Assembly (NCBI GenBank): GCA_028641055.1
Contig: CM054060.1
Location: 208,778,445-208,842,444, forward strand
Source: Alopecurus myosuroides
Lineage: Eukaryota > Streptophyta > Magnoliopsida > Poales > Poaceae
Direction: 5' to 3'
DNA: 64,000 nucleotides
Positions within the stretch are counted from its first letter, which is position 1. Each line of letters begins with the position of its first letter. Of this stretch, positions 37,201-48,550 are shown one piece after another. The notes beneath the pieces are model-generated. The model was not told where the DNA came from and did no database searches. It saw only the letters and a list, made by a program, of their open reading frames with translations. Made by a program: the position numbers and the translations under genes.

Positions 37201-39857
37201 TCGGGGTGTACTCGGAGTAGCTCGGTGAGGTCCAGGTCGACGGCGATTTGCAAAAAATATATTTTAATTCCTCATCAAATTTTACATCTCACCATGTTTT
37301 GTTTTGGTGAATTTGAACAATATTTGTATTTTTTATTTAGGGTGCTAGTTTAAGTGATTTTATTATTTTCACTCTATTTAATTTATTAAATGTCTACCAT
37401 TTTATTTTAGGCATGAATATTCTATTCACACAACACATGTATGATTCCCAAGGGATGTGTTATAAGGGGATCATATTGAATACAATTCCTTGTAGATAGT
37501 AATTTGGTATCACTAGTAGGTAATGTTTCTTTACAAAGTAATGAAAATCTTTTAATATGGAATTTTATTCCATGACACACCAAATGATTTTAATGGGTGA
37601 AGTGACTTGTTTTTATTTTACAACTTTGTTATTTTCCTAACTTAAACTCGTAGCAATATTGGTTGACATTTACTAAGTGTGTGTGAAAGAAAGGGTTGTT
37701 TCTTTTAGTACTTGATTAAATGGGAACTTGAGTGGCTTAGAAATCTTATTTGTTTGTTTTCCACTAGTTTCCAAATATGGATATTATCTCATGTTGTTTT
37801 AGATCATGTAATCATTTACATGGTTATAAGTAGATGAATTTTTGTTATCATCTGTTAGTCTTACATATAAAAAGGATATGTAAAACAAGGTATTATCCTG
37901 TTACCATTGACCTCCACATATCAAGACATGGAGATGGAATGGATGGTTATTATTTCATACTTGGGAGTTGTTTCCATTAAAGATATTATTATGAGTTCAT
38001 CATCTCTGATGATCTTGACAGAGGTTATTGGTTCTCTATTATATCCTAATTATTTACTGGATAAACTCTTATAATCCTTTACTGAGGCAGTGTTGCTTCC
38101 TGTGGTCTTCTGTTGCTTGATGTTCTTCTCTCTAGTTAACACTAGTCTTCAGTTATCACCTTCGTCATTTGCAAGAAAGATCATCTCATGGATTCCACCT
38201 TCAAGTATCTCACCCTTGTGGTGAAAAAATCCAATTACTCCAAGCAAGGATTTTACTTAGTTGATTGTAAAAGAATGTGAGTTAATTTTGTAACATCCAG
38301 TTGCCATATGCATACAAGAAGAATTTGTGAACAAGTGGGTCATACTTGCCTCCAAATTACTACTCATATACATTTGGATGAGATGTACTAGGTTATATGA
38401 TCTTATGTTTATTTATGTAAGACAACTCAAGTGTTTGAGTATACAAAAGTTATCTGTTAACAAGGTAATTAGTCTTTTCACCAAACTACTTCTATATAAC
38501 ACTAACATTGGAATATCACACTATTTCCAGAGAGTTATTAAGATCATATGAGGATATAAGAGTTTCCAAATACTCTTATAGCAGTTTAGAGTAGCACTTC
38601 TAGAACACTCTAAATAATCTTCTTGGATATCTCCCTGTGGTAGTTCCTTCTATCTTGTGGGTTGCTTCTCTTGCAGAATGTCTTAGAGAAGATTGGGAAA
38701 AAATACTATAGTCTAGCAACATAACAAGATCTAGATTAAGAGTTAGTTCATGCTTTTATTCTCTTTCCATAAGCTTCTCATTTTGTTTTCCATAGGATAG
38801 ATACTTGTCTCATACATGATTGGTTTTACTTAACTTTCAATTCACTTCCTCTAATCAAGGTTATAGCTAGTTGTTATTCCTTAGTGGTATCCATAGATAC
38901 TTTAATTATGGAATTATTGATTTTGAGTAGAGATGTGGAATACTTATGGAATGATGACTTAATAGTAATTTGATCAAATGGTTCATTGATTTGTTGAGCT
39001 TTCATATGATCACTTGTTTGAGATGATTAAAACAATGAGCATGTGAAAGTGATTGAGCTTAAGGACTTTGATCATGGTTGTTAATTGGTTACTCAGGGTG
39101 CCTTGTGATTTCATATTCTTGATTTGTATTTCTGATGCAGGGATAAAGGTTTGGAATATCATATGTAATGATCAAGGTTTAACAGTAGTTTAGGAAGGTT
39201 TATTTCTTCTTTAAGTTACTACTTTTATGGTTGATGAGATATGTACATATTCGATAAATATGTTAATACAATTATCAAGTCATTTCCCACTTGTGGGTTT
39301 TGAGTTAACACTAGTTCGTATCTGTTGTGTTCTATTAAACCTTTGTTATTTGATTGTGAATGTGCACTTCACAATTATGAGTTAGTTTATAAAGGTGTGA
39401 TGTGACTTGTTGATAACTTAGAGATTTTTTGTTTTATAGGTGATGACATCTTTGTTGATGAGATGGTTAAGTTGTGTATTACTCATTGGTGAAATTATGA
39501 TCATCGATTATGAGATTTGGATTCTCACCCCTCTTTGAGTTCTAGATACCTAGTGAATTATTCCAAGTCACTTATAGACTTGAGGATAGACTTGTTAAGA
39601 GTTAGTATTGGTTAGAACCAATTATGGTTTGAGTAACCAGATGATTTGGTTTCTAGAGATACTATATTATAAAGATCATTTGAAATGTACTCTTGACTAG
39701 ATGAACTAGACCTATTTCATCATGTCAAGTGAAACATTGGTCACTTTGATTCGTTTAAACTTTCACGCCAAAATTTCCCGTACTTGTAGATGCATGCTTT
39801 GCAAATGCACATATTAAATTTAGATCCTTATAACTTCCAAAACACTAGGATGTTGCA
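34241..39857 (-). mobile_element. Element 2 5' LTR, duplicate copy
   Basis: Same as 14357-19973. Confidence 0.88.
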
Positions 39858-42800
39858 ACCGGCGTCAGATTCGATCTCTCTAGTTGTTGCATGACTACTC
39901 ATGGACCGAAACTCCCAAATCTGACAGAACGGGGGGATCTTGCCAAGAGGTGGGCCCTACCATTGTCTTGGTTGTTCCTTGGTACTACCCCAACACAACC
40001 AAGAAATTAGTTCCACTTTGCTACCCCCCTCTGGCTCACGTAGAGGGTCCAGAACGACAGTTCCGTCCTTTTTTCCAGCGGGCCTAGGGTTTCTACGGAG
40101 AGGAGCTCCGGAGCGTCTGAATCCCACCCAAGCCTAGGGTATACCATACCATGTGTGTTAGAGTGTGGAATGCATGGGTCCTAGATGCCGAATATTTCCT
40201 CACTCTTTGTGTTAGGGCTTCACCGGTGTGAGATTCTCTCTAGTTGTTGCATGACTACCCAGGGACCAAAATTCCCGGATCTGACGGAACAGGGGGATCT
40301 TGCCAAGGGGTGGGCCCTACCATTGTATTGGTTGTTCCTTGGGCCTAACCCAACAGAACCAAGCAATTAGTTACACTTTTTCTACCCCCTTCTGGCTCGC
40401 GTAGAGGGTCGAGAACGACAGTTCCGTCCTTTTTCCAGCGAGCCTAGGGTTTCTCCGGAGCGTCTGAATCCCACCAGAGCCTAGGTTATTCCATACCATG
40501 TGTGTTAGAGTGTGGCATTGGTCTTGGATGCCCAATATTCCCTCACTCTCTGTGTTATGGCTTCACAGGCGTCAGATTCTAGCTCGTGGGTTCCAAGACT
40601 ACTCATAGCCCAAAACTTCTGGATCTGACGGAGAGCGGGGGGAATGTTGCCAATAAATGGGCCCTACCATTTTATTGGGTGTTTCTTGGTCCTAACCTAA
40701 CACAACCAAGAAATCAGTTCCACTTTGCTACTCCCCTTCCGGCTCAAGTAGAGGGCACAAAACGATAGTTCTGTCCTTTTTTCTAGCAGGCCTAGGGTTT
40801 CTCCGGAGAGGGATTCCAGAGCGTCTGAATCCCACTCAAACCAAGGGATTGCCATACCATGTGTGTTAGACTGTCGCATGCGCCTTGGATGCCCAAGATT
40901 CCCTCACTCTTTGCGTTAGGGCTTCACTGACGTTAGATTCTCTCTAATGGGTTCTAGAATACTGAGAGCCCGAAACTCCCGGATCTGACTGGACGGGGGG
41001 AATATTTCCAAGATGTGGGCCCTACCATTGTCTTGGGTGTTCTTTGGTCCTAACCTAACACAACCAAGCAATTAATTCCACTTTTCTACCCCTTTCCGTC
41101 TCACGTAGAGGGTCTATAACGACAATTACGTCCTTTTCTTTAGCGGGCCTAGGGTATCTCCGGAGAGGAGCTTCAGAGCGTCTGAATCCTACTCAAGCCT
41201 AGGGTATTCCATACCATGTGTCTTATAGTGTGGCATGTGTCTTCGATGCCCAAGATTGGCTCAATCATTGTGTTATGGCTTCACCAGCGTCGGATTCTCG
41301 CTCGCGGGTTCATGGGCTACTCAAAGCACGAAACTCCTGGATCTGGCAAAACGGGGGAATCTATCCAAGAGGTGGGACCTACATTGTCTTGGGTGTTCCT
41401 TGGGAATAACCTAACATAACCAAGCAATTCGTTCCGCTTTGCTACCCCCTTTCGGCTCACGCAGAGGGGCCAGGTCGGCAGTTCCGTCCTTTTCTCCAAC
41501 GGGCCTAGATAGGGTTTCTTCGGAGGGTCTTAATCCCACCCAAGCCTACGGTATCACATAACATGTTTTTTAGAGTGTGGAATGGGTCTTGTATGCACAA
41601 GATTCCCTCACTCTTTGTGTTAGGGTTTCACCAGCGTCAGATTCTCTCTAGTTGTTGCAGGACCACTCAGGGACCGAAACTCTCGGATCTGATGAAACGG
41701 GGGGATCTTGCCAAGAGGTGGCCCCTACCATTTTCTTGGTTGTTCCTTGGGCCTAAACCAAAACAACCAAGAAATTAGGTACACCTTGCTACCCCTTTCG
41801 GCTCACATAGAGGGTCCAGAACGACAGTTCCGTCCTTTTTTCCGGCGGGCCTAGGGTTTCTCCGGAGAGGAGCTCCGGAGCGTCTGAATCCCACCCAAGC
41901 CTACGGTATGCCATACCATGCATGTGTCTTATAGTGTGGCATGTGTCTTCGATGACCAAGATTCCCTCAATCTTTGTGTTATGCCTTCACCGGCATCGGA
42001 TTCTCTCTCGCGGGTTCCAGGGCTACTCAGAGCCCGAAACTCCTGGATCTGACGGAACATGGGGAATCTTGACAAGAGGTGGGCCCTACATTGTATTGGG
42101 TGTTCCTTTGGCCTAACCCAAGACAGTCAAGCAATTAGTTCCACTTCGCTACCCCCTTCTAGCTCACGTAGAGGGGCCAGATCAGCAGTTCCATCCTTTT
42201 CTTCAACGGGCCTAGGGTATCTCCGGAGAGGAGCTCCAGAGCGTCTTAATCCCACCCAAGCCTAGGGTATCAAATAACATATTTGTTAGAGTGTGGAATG
42301 GGTCTTGGATGCATATTATTCCCTCAATCTTTGTGTTAGGGCTTCACCGGCGTGAGATTCGATCTCTCTAGTTGTTGCATGACTCCCGGATCTGACGGAA
42401 CGGGGTGATCTTGCCAAGAGGTGGGCCCTTTTTTCTTGGTTGTTCCTTGGTACTAAACCAACACAACCAAACAATTAGTTCCACTTTGCTACCCACTTCC
42501 GGCTCACGTAGAGGGTCTAGAACGGCAGTTCCGTCCTTTTTTCCAGCGGGCCTAGGGTTTCTCCGGAGAGGAGCTCCGAAGTGTCTGAATCCCACCCAAG
42601 CCTAGGGTATGCCATACCATGTGTGTTAGAGTGCGGCATGCATGGGTCCTGGGTGCCCAATATTTCCTCACTCTTTGTGTTAGGGCTTCACCGGCGTGAG
42701 ATTCTCTATAGTTATTGCATGACTACTCAGGGACCAAAATTCCCGGATCTGACGGAACGAGGGATCTTGCGAAGAGGTGGGCCCCAGCATTGTATTGGTT

Positions 42801-43049
42801 GTTCCTTGGGCCTAACCCACCAAAACCAAGAAATTAGTTACACTTTTTCTACCCCTTCCGGCTCACGTAGAGGGTCCAGAACGACAGTTTCGTCCTTTTT
42901 CCAGCGAGCCTAGGGTTTCTCCGGAGAGGAGCTCCGGAGCGTTTGAATCCCACCCAAGCCTAGGGTATTCCATACCATGTGTGTTGGAGTGTGGCATGGG
43001 TCTTGGATGCCCAATATTCACTCACTCTCTGTGTTATGGCTTCACCGCC
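39858..43049. repeat. Satellite patch C (nine monomers)
   Basis: 39858-40943 is the duplicate of patch B; 40944-43049 is single-copy context. Anchors at 40083, 40443, 40790, 41148, 41502 (interrupted by a 4-bp insertion), 41850, 42211, 42551 and 42909; spacing 340-361. Subtypes run A, A, B, C, D, A, E, A, A. The next monomer (B) is split by the two solo LTRs. Several monomers carry CTCCGGAG twice, 13 bp apart. Confidence 0.92.
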
Positions 43050-43399
43050 TGTAACATCCCAAATTTTGCTAACAAAAGGTTTGTGCTGTTCTGTTCATCT
43101 CATACATGCATGAAACAAAAATTTTAATCATGTTTGAAACAATTTAAATTGTGAATTTAAATGGTATGAGAAAAACCCATAAAAAGTACTTAAAATGGGT
43201 TCCAAAATTTTGTACTGAAAATTAATTCAATTTCACCAAACAAAAATATGGCAAGGTTGGAAATTTTATAAGCTTTCCAAATATCTTTTTTGCCAAATTT
43301 TATTCTTCCAAAAAGGCCCTCAAAACAGTGTTTTTTTGTTCCGTTTTTAGCCATAGAGGGACCTACTGGTAATTCTCAGAACTTTTAGGGGGTTATCCG

Positions 43400-44095
43400 A
43401 AAAACTCCTTCTATTTTTTCCTTTCTTCCTCTCTTCAGGCCAGAAGGATGAGAGCGGCGTCGCGGTGGCGAGGCCACCTCATGCTTCCCGAGCGACCGAG
43501 GGGATGAGGACCCCGAGTGTCGTCTAGATCGAGCTTTCCCTCGCAGAAACCCCCCTCGAACGCCTTCCTCTCTCTCTGTCCCCGAGCACACCCGAACCCT
43601 AGCTCGCCGGAAATCCGCCGTCGCCGTCGATTCACTCCACCCGCGACCCCGATTAGGAGCTCTAGAGAACCGCCTCAGTTCCCTCTTCCACCACGAGCAC
43701 GCGGAGAGTCCGGGATGGCCTAGGCGTCGCAGATTTCGCCGGCTTCTTCCTCTCCGGCCGACAGACTCCTCTGCACGGCGTCGCCATTCCTGACCGTCCC
43801 CGGCCCCAATGACAAGCTCGTCGAGTTCGTGGTGAGCTAAGCTCCCTCCCCATGCTCTCCGTTTTCTTCCCCGTCGCCGGATTCGTTGTTTTCGTCGGAG
43901 ACCCGAGAGAGCCGCCGTGCTCGCCGTCGACGACCATATGCGGGCGGCGCCACCTCTGGTCGATAGAGCACGCCAAGACGCCTCGAATGACACCTCCCGT
44001 TTGAACCAACTCGGCCTGAATCGCCACCGGCGACCGTGACTGCCCACGGCCAGCCACCGGCTGACGTGAGGGTGACGTCACCAAGCCACGTGTTC
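43400..44095. other. GC-rich block of solo LTR 3
   Basis: CpG-rich island with frames open on both strands by composition. A GTGAGC at about 43831 after GTTCGTG looks like a 5' splice site, so the block could be transcribed leader sequence; no protein is supported. Confidence 0.5.
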
Positions 44096-44147
44096 CCTCC
44101 AGGTTAATCAGGGTTTCTTTTTAAATAAAATTCAAACTGACACGTGG
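44062..44147 (+). promoter_or_regulatory. bZIP/G-box cluster in solo LTR 3
   Basis: TGACGTGA (44062-44069) and TGACGTCA (44073-44080) are 11 bp apart; CCACGTG follows at 44086-44092 and CACGTGG at 44141-44147. The order, paired sites then G-box then AT-rich sequence, matches the element 2 LTR read on its own strand. Binding cores are established for plant bZIP factors; activity here is inference. Confidence 0.55.
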
Positions 44148-45541
44148 GCCCCACCTTAAATAGAAATTACAGAAAATGAATTAATATTAAAAAATTAATA
44201 TCTTTTATTCTGTAACTCAGAAAAACGTAAATAATATATGGTTTTGTTCAGAAAAATAAACTCTATCTGAATATATCATTTTCATACAATTCAAAAATGA
44301 ACATTATTTATTGCTGTTTAATTCATTTAAAAATAGAAGAAGTTTTTATTCACTAAAATTAGAAAATTAAAAGTTATATGCCAAAATGCTCAAAATGACA
44401 AATGCAATCTAGTTATGATGTTTACAAACCCATTTGATCTTTTAAAATTAATCTCACTTTCAGAATTGCCCGAAGTACCCCTCCGGGGTCTATTTCGGAC
44501 TAATTTCAGTAAAAATGCCTAACTGTCATATGAACCCTAGCAATCCAACAAACATGTTTAGGGCTTTATTTCAGTGCATTAAGTTTCTCATGCATACATG
44601 TTGTGCATTGCATTGATGCCATGTTTGATTGTTGTTCTTCTTGTTTCGGTGTTTGTGCGCCCTCGGTAGAACGTGATTCCGATGAGAAGGCCAGCAGTTC
44701 CAATGGTGAATACTTGATCCTAACCGACAAGTCAAGCACTTATTCCTGAAATCTTTATCTGGTTTTCTTATAACCAAGGCAAGCATAACCTCTTATCTGC
44801 TCATATATGGTTTTTGAAGTGTTTTGGAATTGCGTATATTGCATGCGGTTCAAAGTATTTATGGTCTTAGATAGAGTTCTCCTATACTTGTTGCATCGCC
44901 TAAATATCCTGATCCACTGCTCCTAGCAGCTATAGGTTTGTTTGTGCGCGCCTCGTTAAAGCCTGTGAGTCTTGCTTAGGCATGCCTAGTTGTGATCTGA
45001 TCCATCCGGTTGATGAATCTGGTCAATGCGTGAATCTATTATGTCAGGTTGTTGTGATTTGTTTTACCTTTGATAACTTGACTATATACTGGCATGGATG
45101 TGAGGCCACAATGGGTTGTGGCGTTTTGTCCTATTCATGCCCCTAGGAGTGAGTTCTCGCCTTCGAAGGCAAGACTGAGCGTGCAACCACACGAGCGAGC
45201 CAATGAACCTCTCCCGACTAACTAACTTGTTTGGCCACATCCATGAGTCACGTAGTTTGATCTTTCCATCTGCGTGTGAGTCAGAAAACGATTTGGAGAA
45301 AACTTAGGGCGTGACCGGGACAAGTGATGGACGTACATGGATCTTGATCCCGACTCACAGAACAAGTGCCATCAGGAGGTGGCCAACTCCCTATTGACGG
45401 GGTGGCCCTGTTTGGGTTGACTCATGAATAGGGTCGAGCAAGGTAAAGGTCGTGGCCAACCACCCTCTGCCGGCACATCGTCGGAAGTGTGCCAATAGCT
45501 TGGCACTAAGAGTCGTATGGTACGTGTGGGTAAAGTGTACC

Positions 45542-45589
45542 CCCTGAAGGGATAAATCTCCTCGAGAAGCTGTGTCCACGGTTACGGAC
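45542..45589 (+). other. Conserved LTR hairpin cluster I-II-III (solo LTR 3)
   Basis: I: CCCT-GA-AGGG (45542-45551). II: CTCC-TCGA-GAAG (45558-45569, one mismatch). III: GTCC-ACGGTTAC-GGAC (45574-45589), a 4-bp stem with an 8-nt loop. Preceded by GGGTAAAGTGTAC. Same order as at 2327-2279 (minus) and 50781-50830. Confidence 0.65.
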
Positions 45590-45939
45590 GACTTGGCAAC
45601 GGATTCTGTGATCATAGATAACTTAAACGGAATGATTAAAACTTGCTGATAACGAATGAAGGATGCCTCCTCGGAGATGCCGAGAGGGGTTACCTTGTAG
45701 CATGAGGTAGTGGAACACTTGAGGAGGTGATCTTTGAAGCACGAGGTGCTGAAATGATTGGTGGTTTAAAAGATGATGATATCAGTAGTTGAGTAGCCTA
45801 CTCATCTGTTTTCAAAATACTCCATGAGACGTGCTATTCCTTCCTCAACTTGGAAAACAAGGATGGCTTTACGCAAAGTAACCTTTATAAAACCCTTTCT
45901 GAATATAGCAGATATATAATAGGTTAGCTAAGTCTTGTT

Positions 45940-45956
45940 GAGTACCTCCCGTACTC
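45940..45956 (+). other. Conserved LTR hairpin IV (solo LTR 3)
   Basis: GAGTAC-CTCCC-GTACTC, 6-bp perfect stem with a 5-nt loop, preceded by CTTGTT. Counterpart of 1857, 7405 and 51121. Confidence 0.65.
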
Positions 45957-46666
45957 AGGTTTGCTTTAATTTGGTACAGGTGAAGATATCACTCCAACGG
46001 TGGTGGTTCAACGTGGACATCGGCGAGTAGTTTGGGGTTCCCAGGTAGCAGCCTGGAATCTATGGGATGGGACGTCGCCTTATGTTGCGACCTCTTAGGC
46101 CTTTTGGTTCTTGTTGATTAACAACATAATGTGTCTTCCATTGCCTGATGTAATGTTGGGTCATGTGACCTATGTTTGTAAAGCTATACTCTAGTAACAC
46201 CTGTTTAATAAAGCTTCATGTCTAGAGTGCTGCTTTGATCGGTTGCTGGTCTCGAGCTCGTCGTTATACAGTTTTGGCTATGCCTGCATAGTTGTCGCAG
46301 TAGAGGGGTTGTGGAACCGATGATCCATGTCCGAGCCTGCTTGCCGATGTGATTCGGCCTGGGGCTAGGTAACCCCAGTAACCCTCGATTGTTGTTGCAC
46401 TTTCTGGACACATAGCAGCTCTGTATAGATTTGGTCCCGTTTCCTTCAGTTTCATTCGACCCGTGGACGCCTGGTTATGCATAGTTGGTTATGACTAGCA
46501 TGGACACAAGGAGTTGTAGCACCAAGGTGATCCGGCCTGCGTGCCGATGAATTCGGTCTACCTGCCGTTGTTTGTTGCGGCCGGGGCTGGTAACCCTGAA
46601 GCCCTTGTGGGTCCATGACTAGGAGCACATAACAGTATGTATATCTTAGGGTCTGGGGTCGTGACA

Positions 46667-46737
46667 CCGGCGTCGGATTCTAGCTCATGGGTTCCAAGAC
46701 TACTCATAGCCCGAAACTCCCGGATCTGACGGAGAAC
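46667..46737. repeat. Satellite patch D (71 bp between two solo LTRs)
   Basis: A fragment of one monomer, subtype B, continuing the monomer cut at 43049 and itself resuming at 51463. The last five bases (AGAAC, 46733-46737) are the target duplication of the next solo LTR. Confidence 0.9.
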
Positions 46738-47764
46738 TGTAACATCCCTGATTTTTGGAAAACTCAAAAATCACAAAAAATTGAAACTTTTTGTTTTCAT
46801 GTTTAAGCAAGTCACCAAAAACCAAATGAGATGCAAGAAACAAAAGAAAACAATACATATTGAAATTAAGAAACCATTAGGCCTCTATATTCCTAAATCC
46901 TAAAAGCCCACTCAAAATTTTCATTATTCAAAGAAATTGTTTTCTCTTAGAAATCCTTATTTTATAACATGTTTTCGAATCAACTATTACTTTGAAAATA
47001 TTTTATGGCAACAAAAATCAAAGGTTTATAAACCCTAAATAAAGTTCTAAGCCTCAAAAAGATTTTATAGAACAAAAGATATTAATAATAATTCTTAATA
47101 GTTATTCCAAGTTTTAACATAAAGTTGTGAAAATAAAATGCATTGCTTTGAAAATAACATAAAAGAGGACTTAGAAAACAATATTATGACTTTTGGGATT
47201 TTCCAAATTTTATTAAGCCACTTTTGTATTTATTTCATCTTTTTCTATAGCATTAAGTTACTATTAATAAATCCTTCATATCCTAAAATTATTAATTATG
47301 AAAATGGTTTGAAAATGACTTCCAAAAATATTATTTGAAATGTTTAATGTCTCTAAAAATTTATTTAATCAAAAACTCCATTTTATTATTTTCTATTTTT
47401 AAAATGGTAAAGTACTATTAGTGAATTAATTATATTTTCAAAACATAAAAGAGATGAAAACTCTTTGAAATGGTTTTGGAAAATAGTATTTGATCTTTAT
47501 AAAGCCACTGAAATTATATTTGACTAATAATTATATTTTATAATTTTATAAATTAAAAAAATCACATTAAGCTCTATTAAGGAATTATTTCAATTTTCAA
47601 AATTCAAAAATAAAAATATTTTGAAAGTTTACAAAAATGGTACTGTTAGAAAGTATTTGAAATAATATGATTTTAGAATTTTGTTTCATGTTAATTGGAT
47701 TCATAAAACAGAAGATATAAAATAAATGAGAAAACAGAAATTAAAAAGAAAAGAAAATCATTGA

Positions 47765-47783
47765 TGACGTCATCATGACGTCA
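47765..47783 (+). promoter_or_regulatory. Two perfect TGACGTCA sites 11 bp apart (solo LTR 4)
   Basis: TGACGTCA at 47765-47772 and 47776-47783, one helical turn apart, just before the GC-rich block. The octamer is an established bZIP (TGA/CRE-type) site. The intact form of the decayed pair seen in element 2. Confidence 0.6.
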
Positions 47784-47789
47784 TCATCT

Positions 47790-48550
47790 TCAACCTCTGT
47801 AATGGCAAAGAAACTGCCGATGTCAATGCCTTCAATTCGCAGGATTTAAGCTCGGATTCATTGCCCAGTTTCCACTAGCTTAAATCCCTGCCTCTCCTCT
47901 CTATTATCCCCCTGGAACCCCATCGGTTTGCGCCCCCAGGCCCTGGCAATAGCTCGCCGGAGTTCACTGCAACCGTCGCCGCCCCTGCTCGATTCCGGTC
48001 ACGGGAGAAGGTCCTCGGCCCAGTTTCCTCCCTCCTATCCTTTGCCTTGACCCCGTGCACCTCTTGAGACGTTTCTCAAATTTTTATTCGCAGGGAATCA
48101 TTCAAATGCGAGCTCACCGGAGGAGAAACCTCTCCGAATGCCTCGGGTGTCCGCCGCACCGTCGACTGCCTCCATCCCCGAGCACGCCATGGTCACCTTC
48201 GTGTTCTCCGTGCCGCGCTGGTCTTCTCTGTGCCCCTCTCGTGCCCAGGGAGCCATCGGAGCGCCATCGGCGTGAAGTCCCGAGCATCCACCGCCGCCGG
48301 ACACCATTTTCCGGCCGTCCTAACCCCGGTGAGCCACCTGCCGCCTCCCCCTTTTTTCTGTTCTTTAGATCGTGATCCTACGGCCACGATTAGAACCTTT
48401 AACCGAAAAGGTATCAGCCAATAGGGAAGAGCCAACTCAGCACGCGCATTAAGTAAACAATTTGTCGCTCGGTGCAGCGTGTAACCAGCCCAGGTCCTGT
48501 CCCTGTCCGTCGCCCAGCGCGGCAAATAGCAGATCTGAACCCAGCCCACC
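47790..48550. other. GC-rich block of solo LTR 4
   Basis: CpG-rich island between AT-rich flanks; contains GGTGAGCC at about 48328, a possible 5' splice site. No protein supported. Confidence 0.45.

Larger units (their letters stand above)
26803..39857 (-). mobile_element. Element 2, duplicate copy
   Basis: Same as 6919-19973. LTRs at 26803-32433 and 34241-39857, interior at 32434-34240, polypurine tract at 32434-32449, primer site at 34227-34238. Hairpin IV at 27289-27308 and 34727-34746; paired bZIP-type sites at 29336-29354 and 36763-36781. Confidence 0.88.
21060..40943. repeat. 19,884-bp tandem duplication, copy 2
   Basis: Repeats 1176-21059 without a difference in the blocks compared. 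Its left edge lacks the left LTR of element 1; its right edge runs on into satellite DNA, which shows that the right flank is the original context and that copy 1 to copy 2 is the novel junction. Confidence 0.93.
43050..46666 (+). mobile_element. Element 3: solo LTR, 3.6 kb
   Basis: Bounded by TGTAACATCCC and GGTCGTGACA, with flanking 5-mers CCGCC and CCGGC in a satellite monomer that otherwise reads CACCGGCGTC; the satellite resumes in phase on the right. No interior, primer site or polypurine tract, so this is a solo LTR left by recombination between LTRs. Orientation is set by the TGTAACATCC start and by homology of 44060-44450 to the element 2 LTR. Layout: AT-rich lead (43050-43380), GC-rich block (43400-44095), bZIP-type sites, AT-rich stretch (44100-44480), and a mixed 3' part with hairpin modules. 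Overlapping GC-driven frames (for example 43385-44047 minus) have no recognisable domain. Confidence 0.82.

Noticed and set aside
43385..44084. Frames of 220 and 140 codons in the solo LTR 3 GC block
   Set aside because: Overlapping frames on one strand with arginine-rich, GC-driven composition; no conserved motif.
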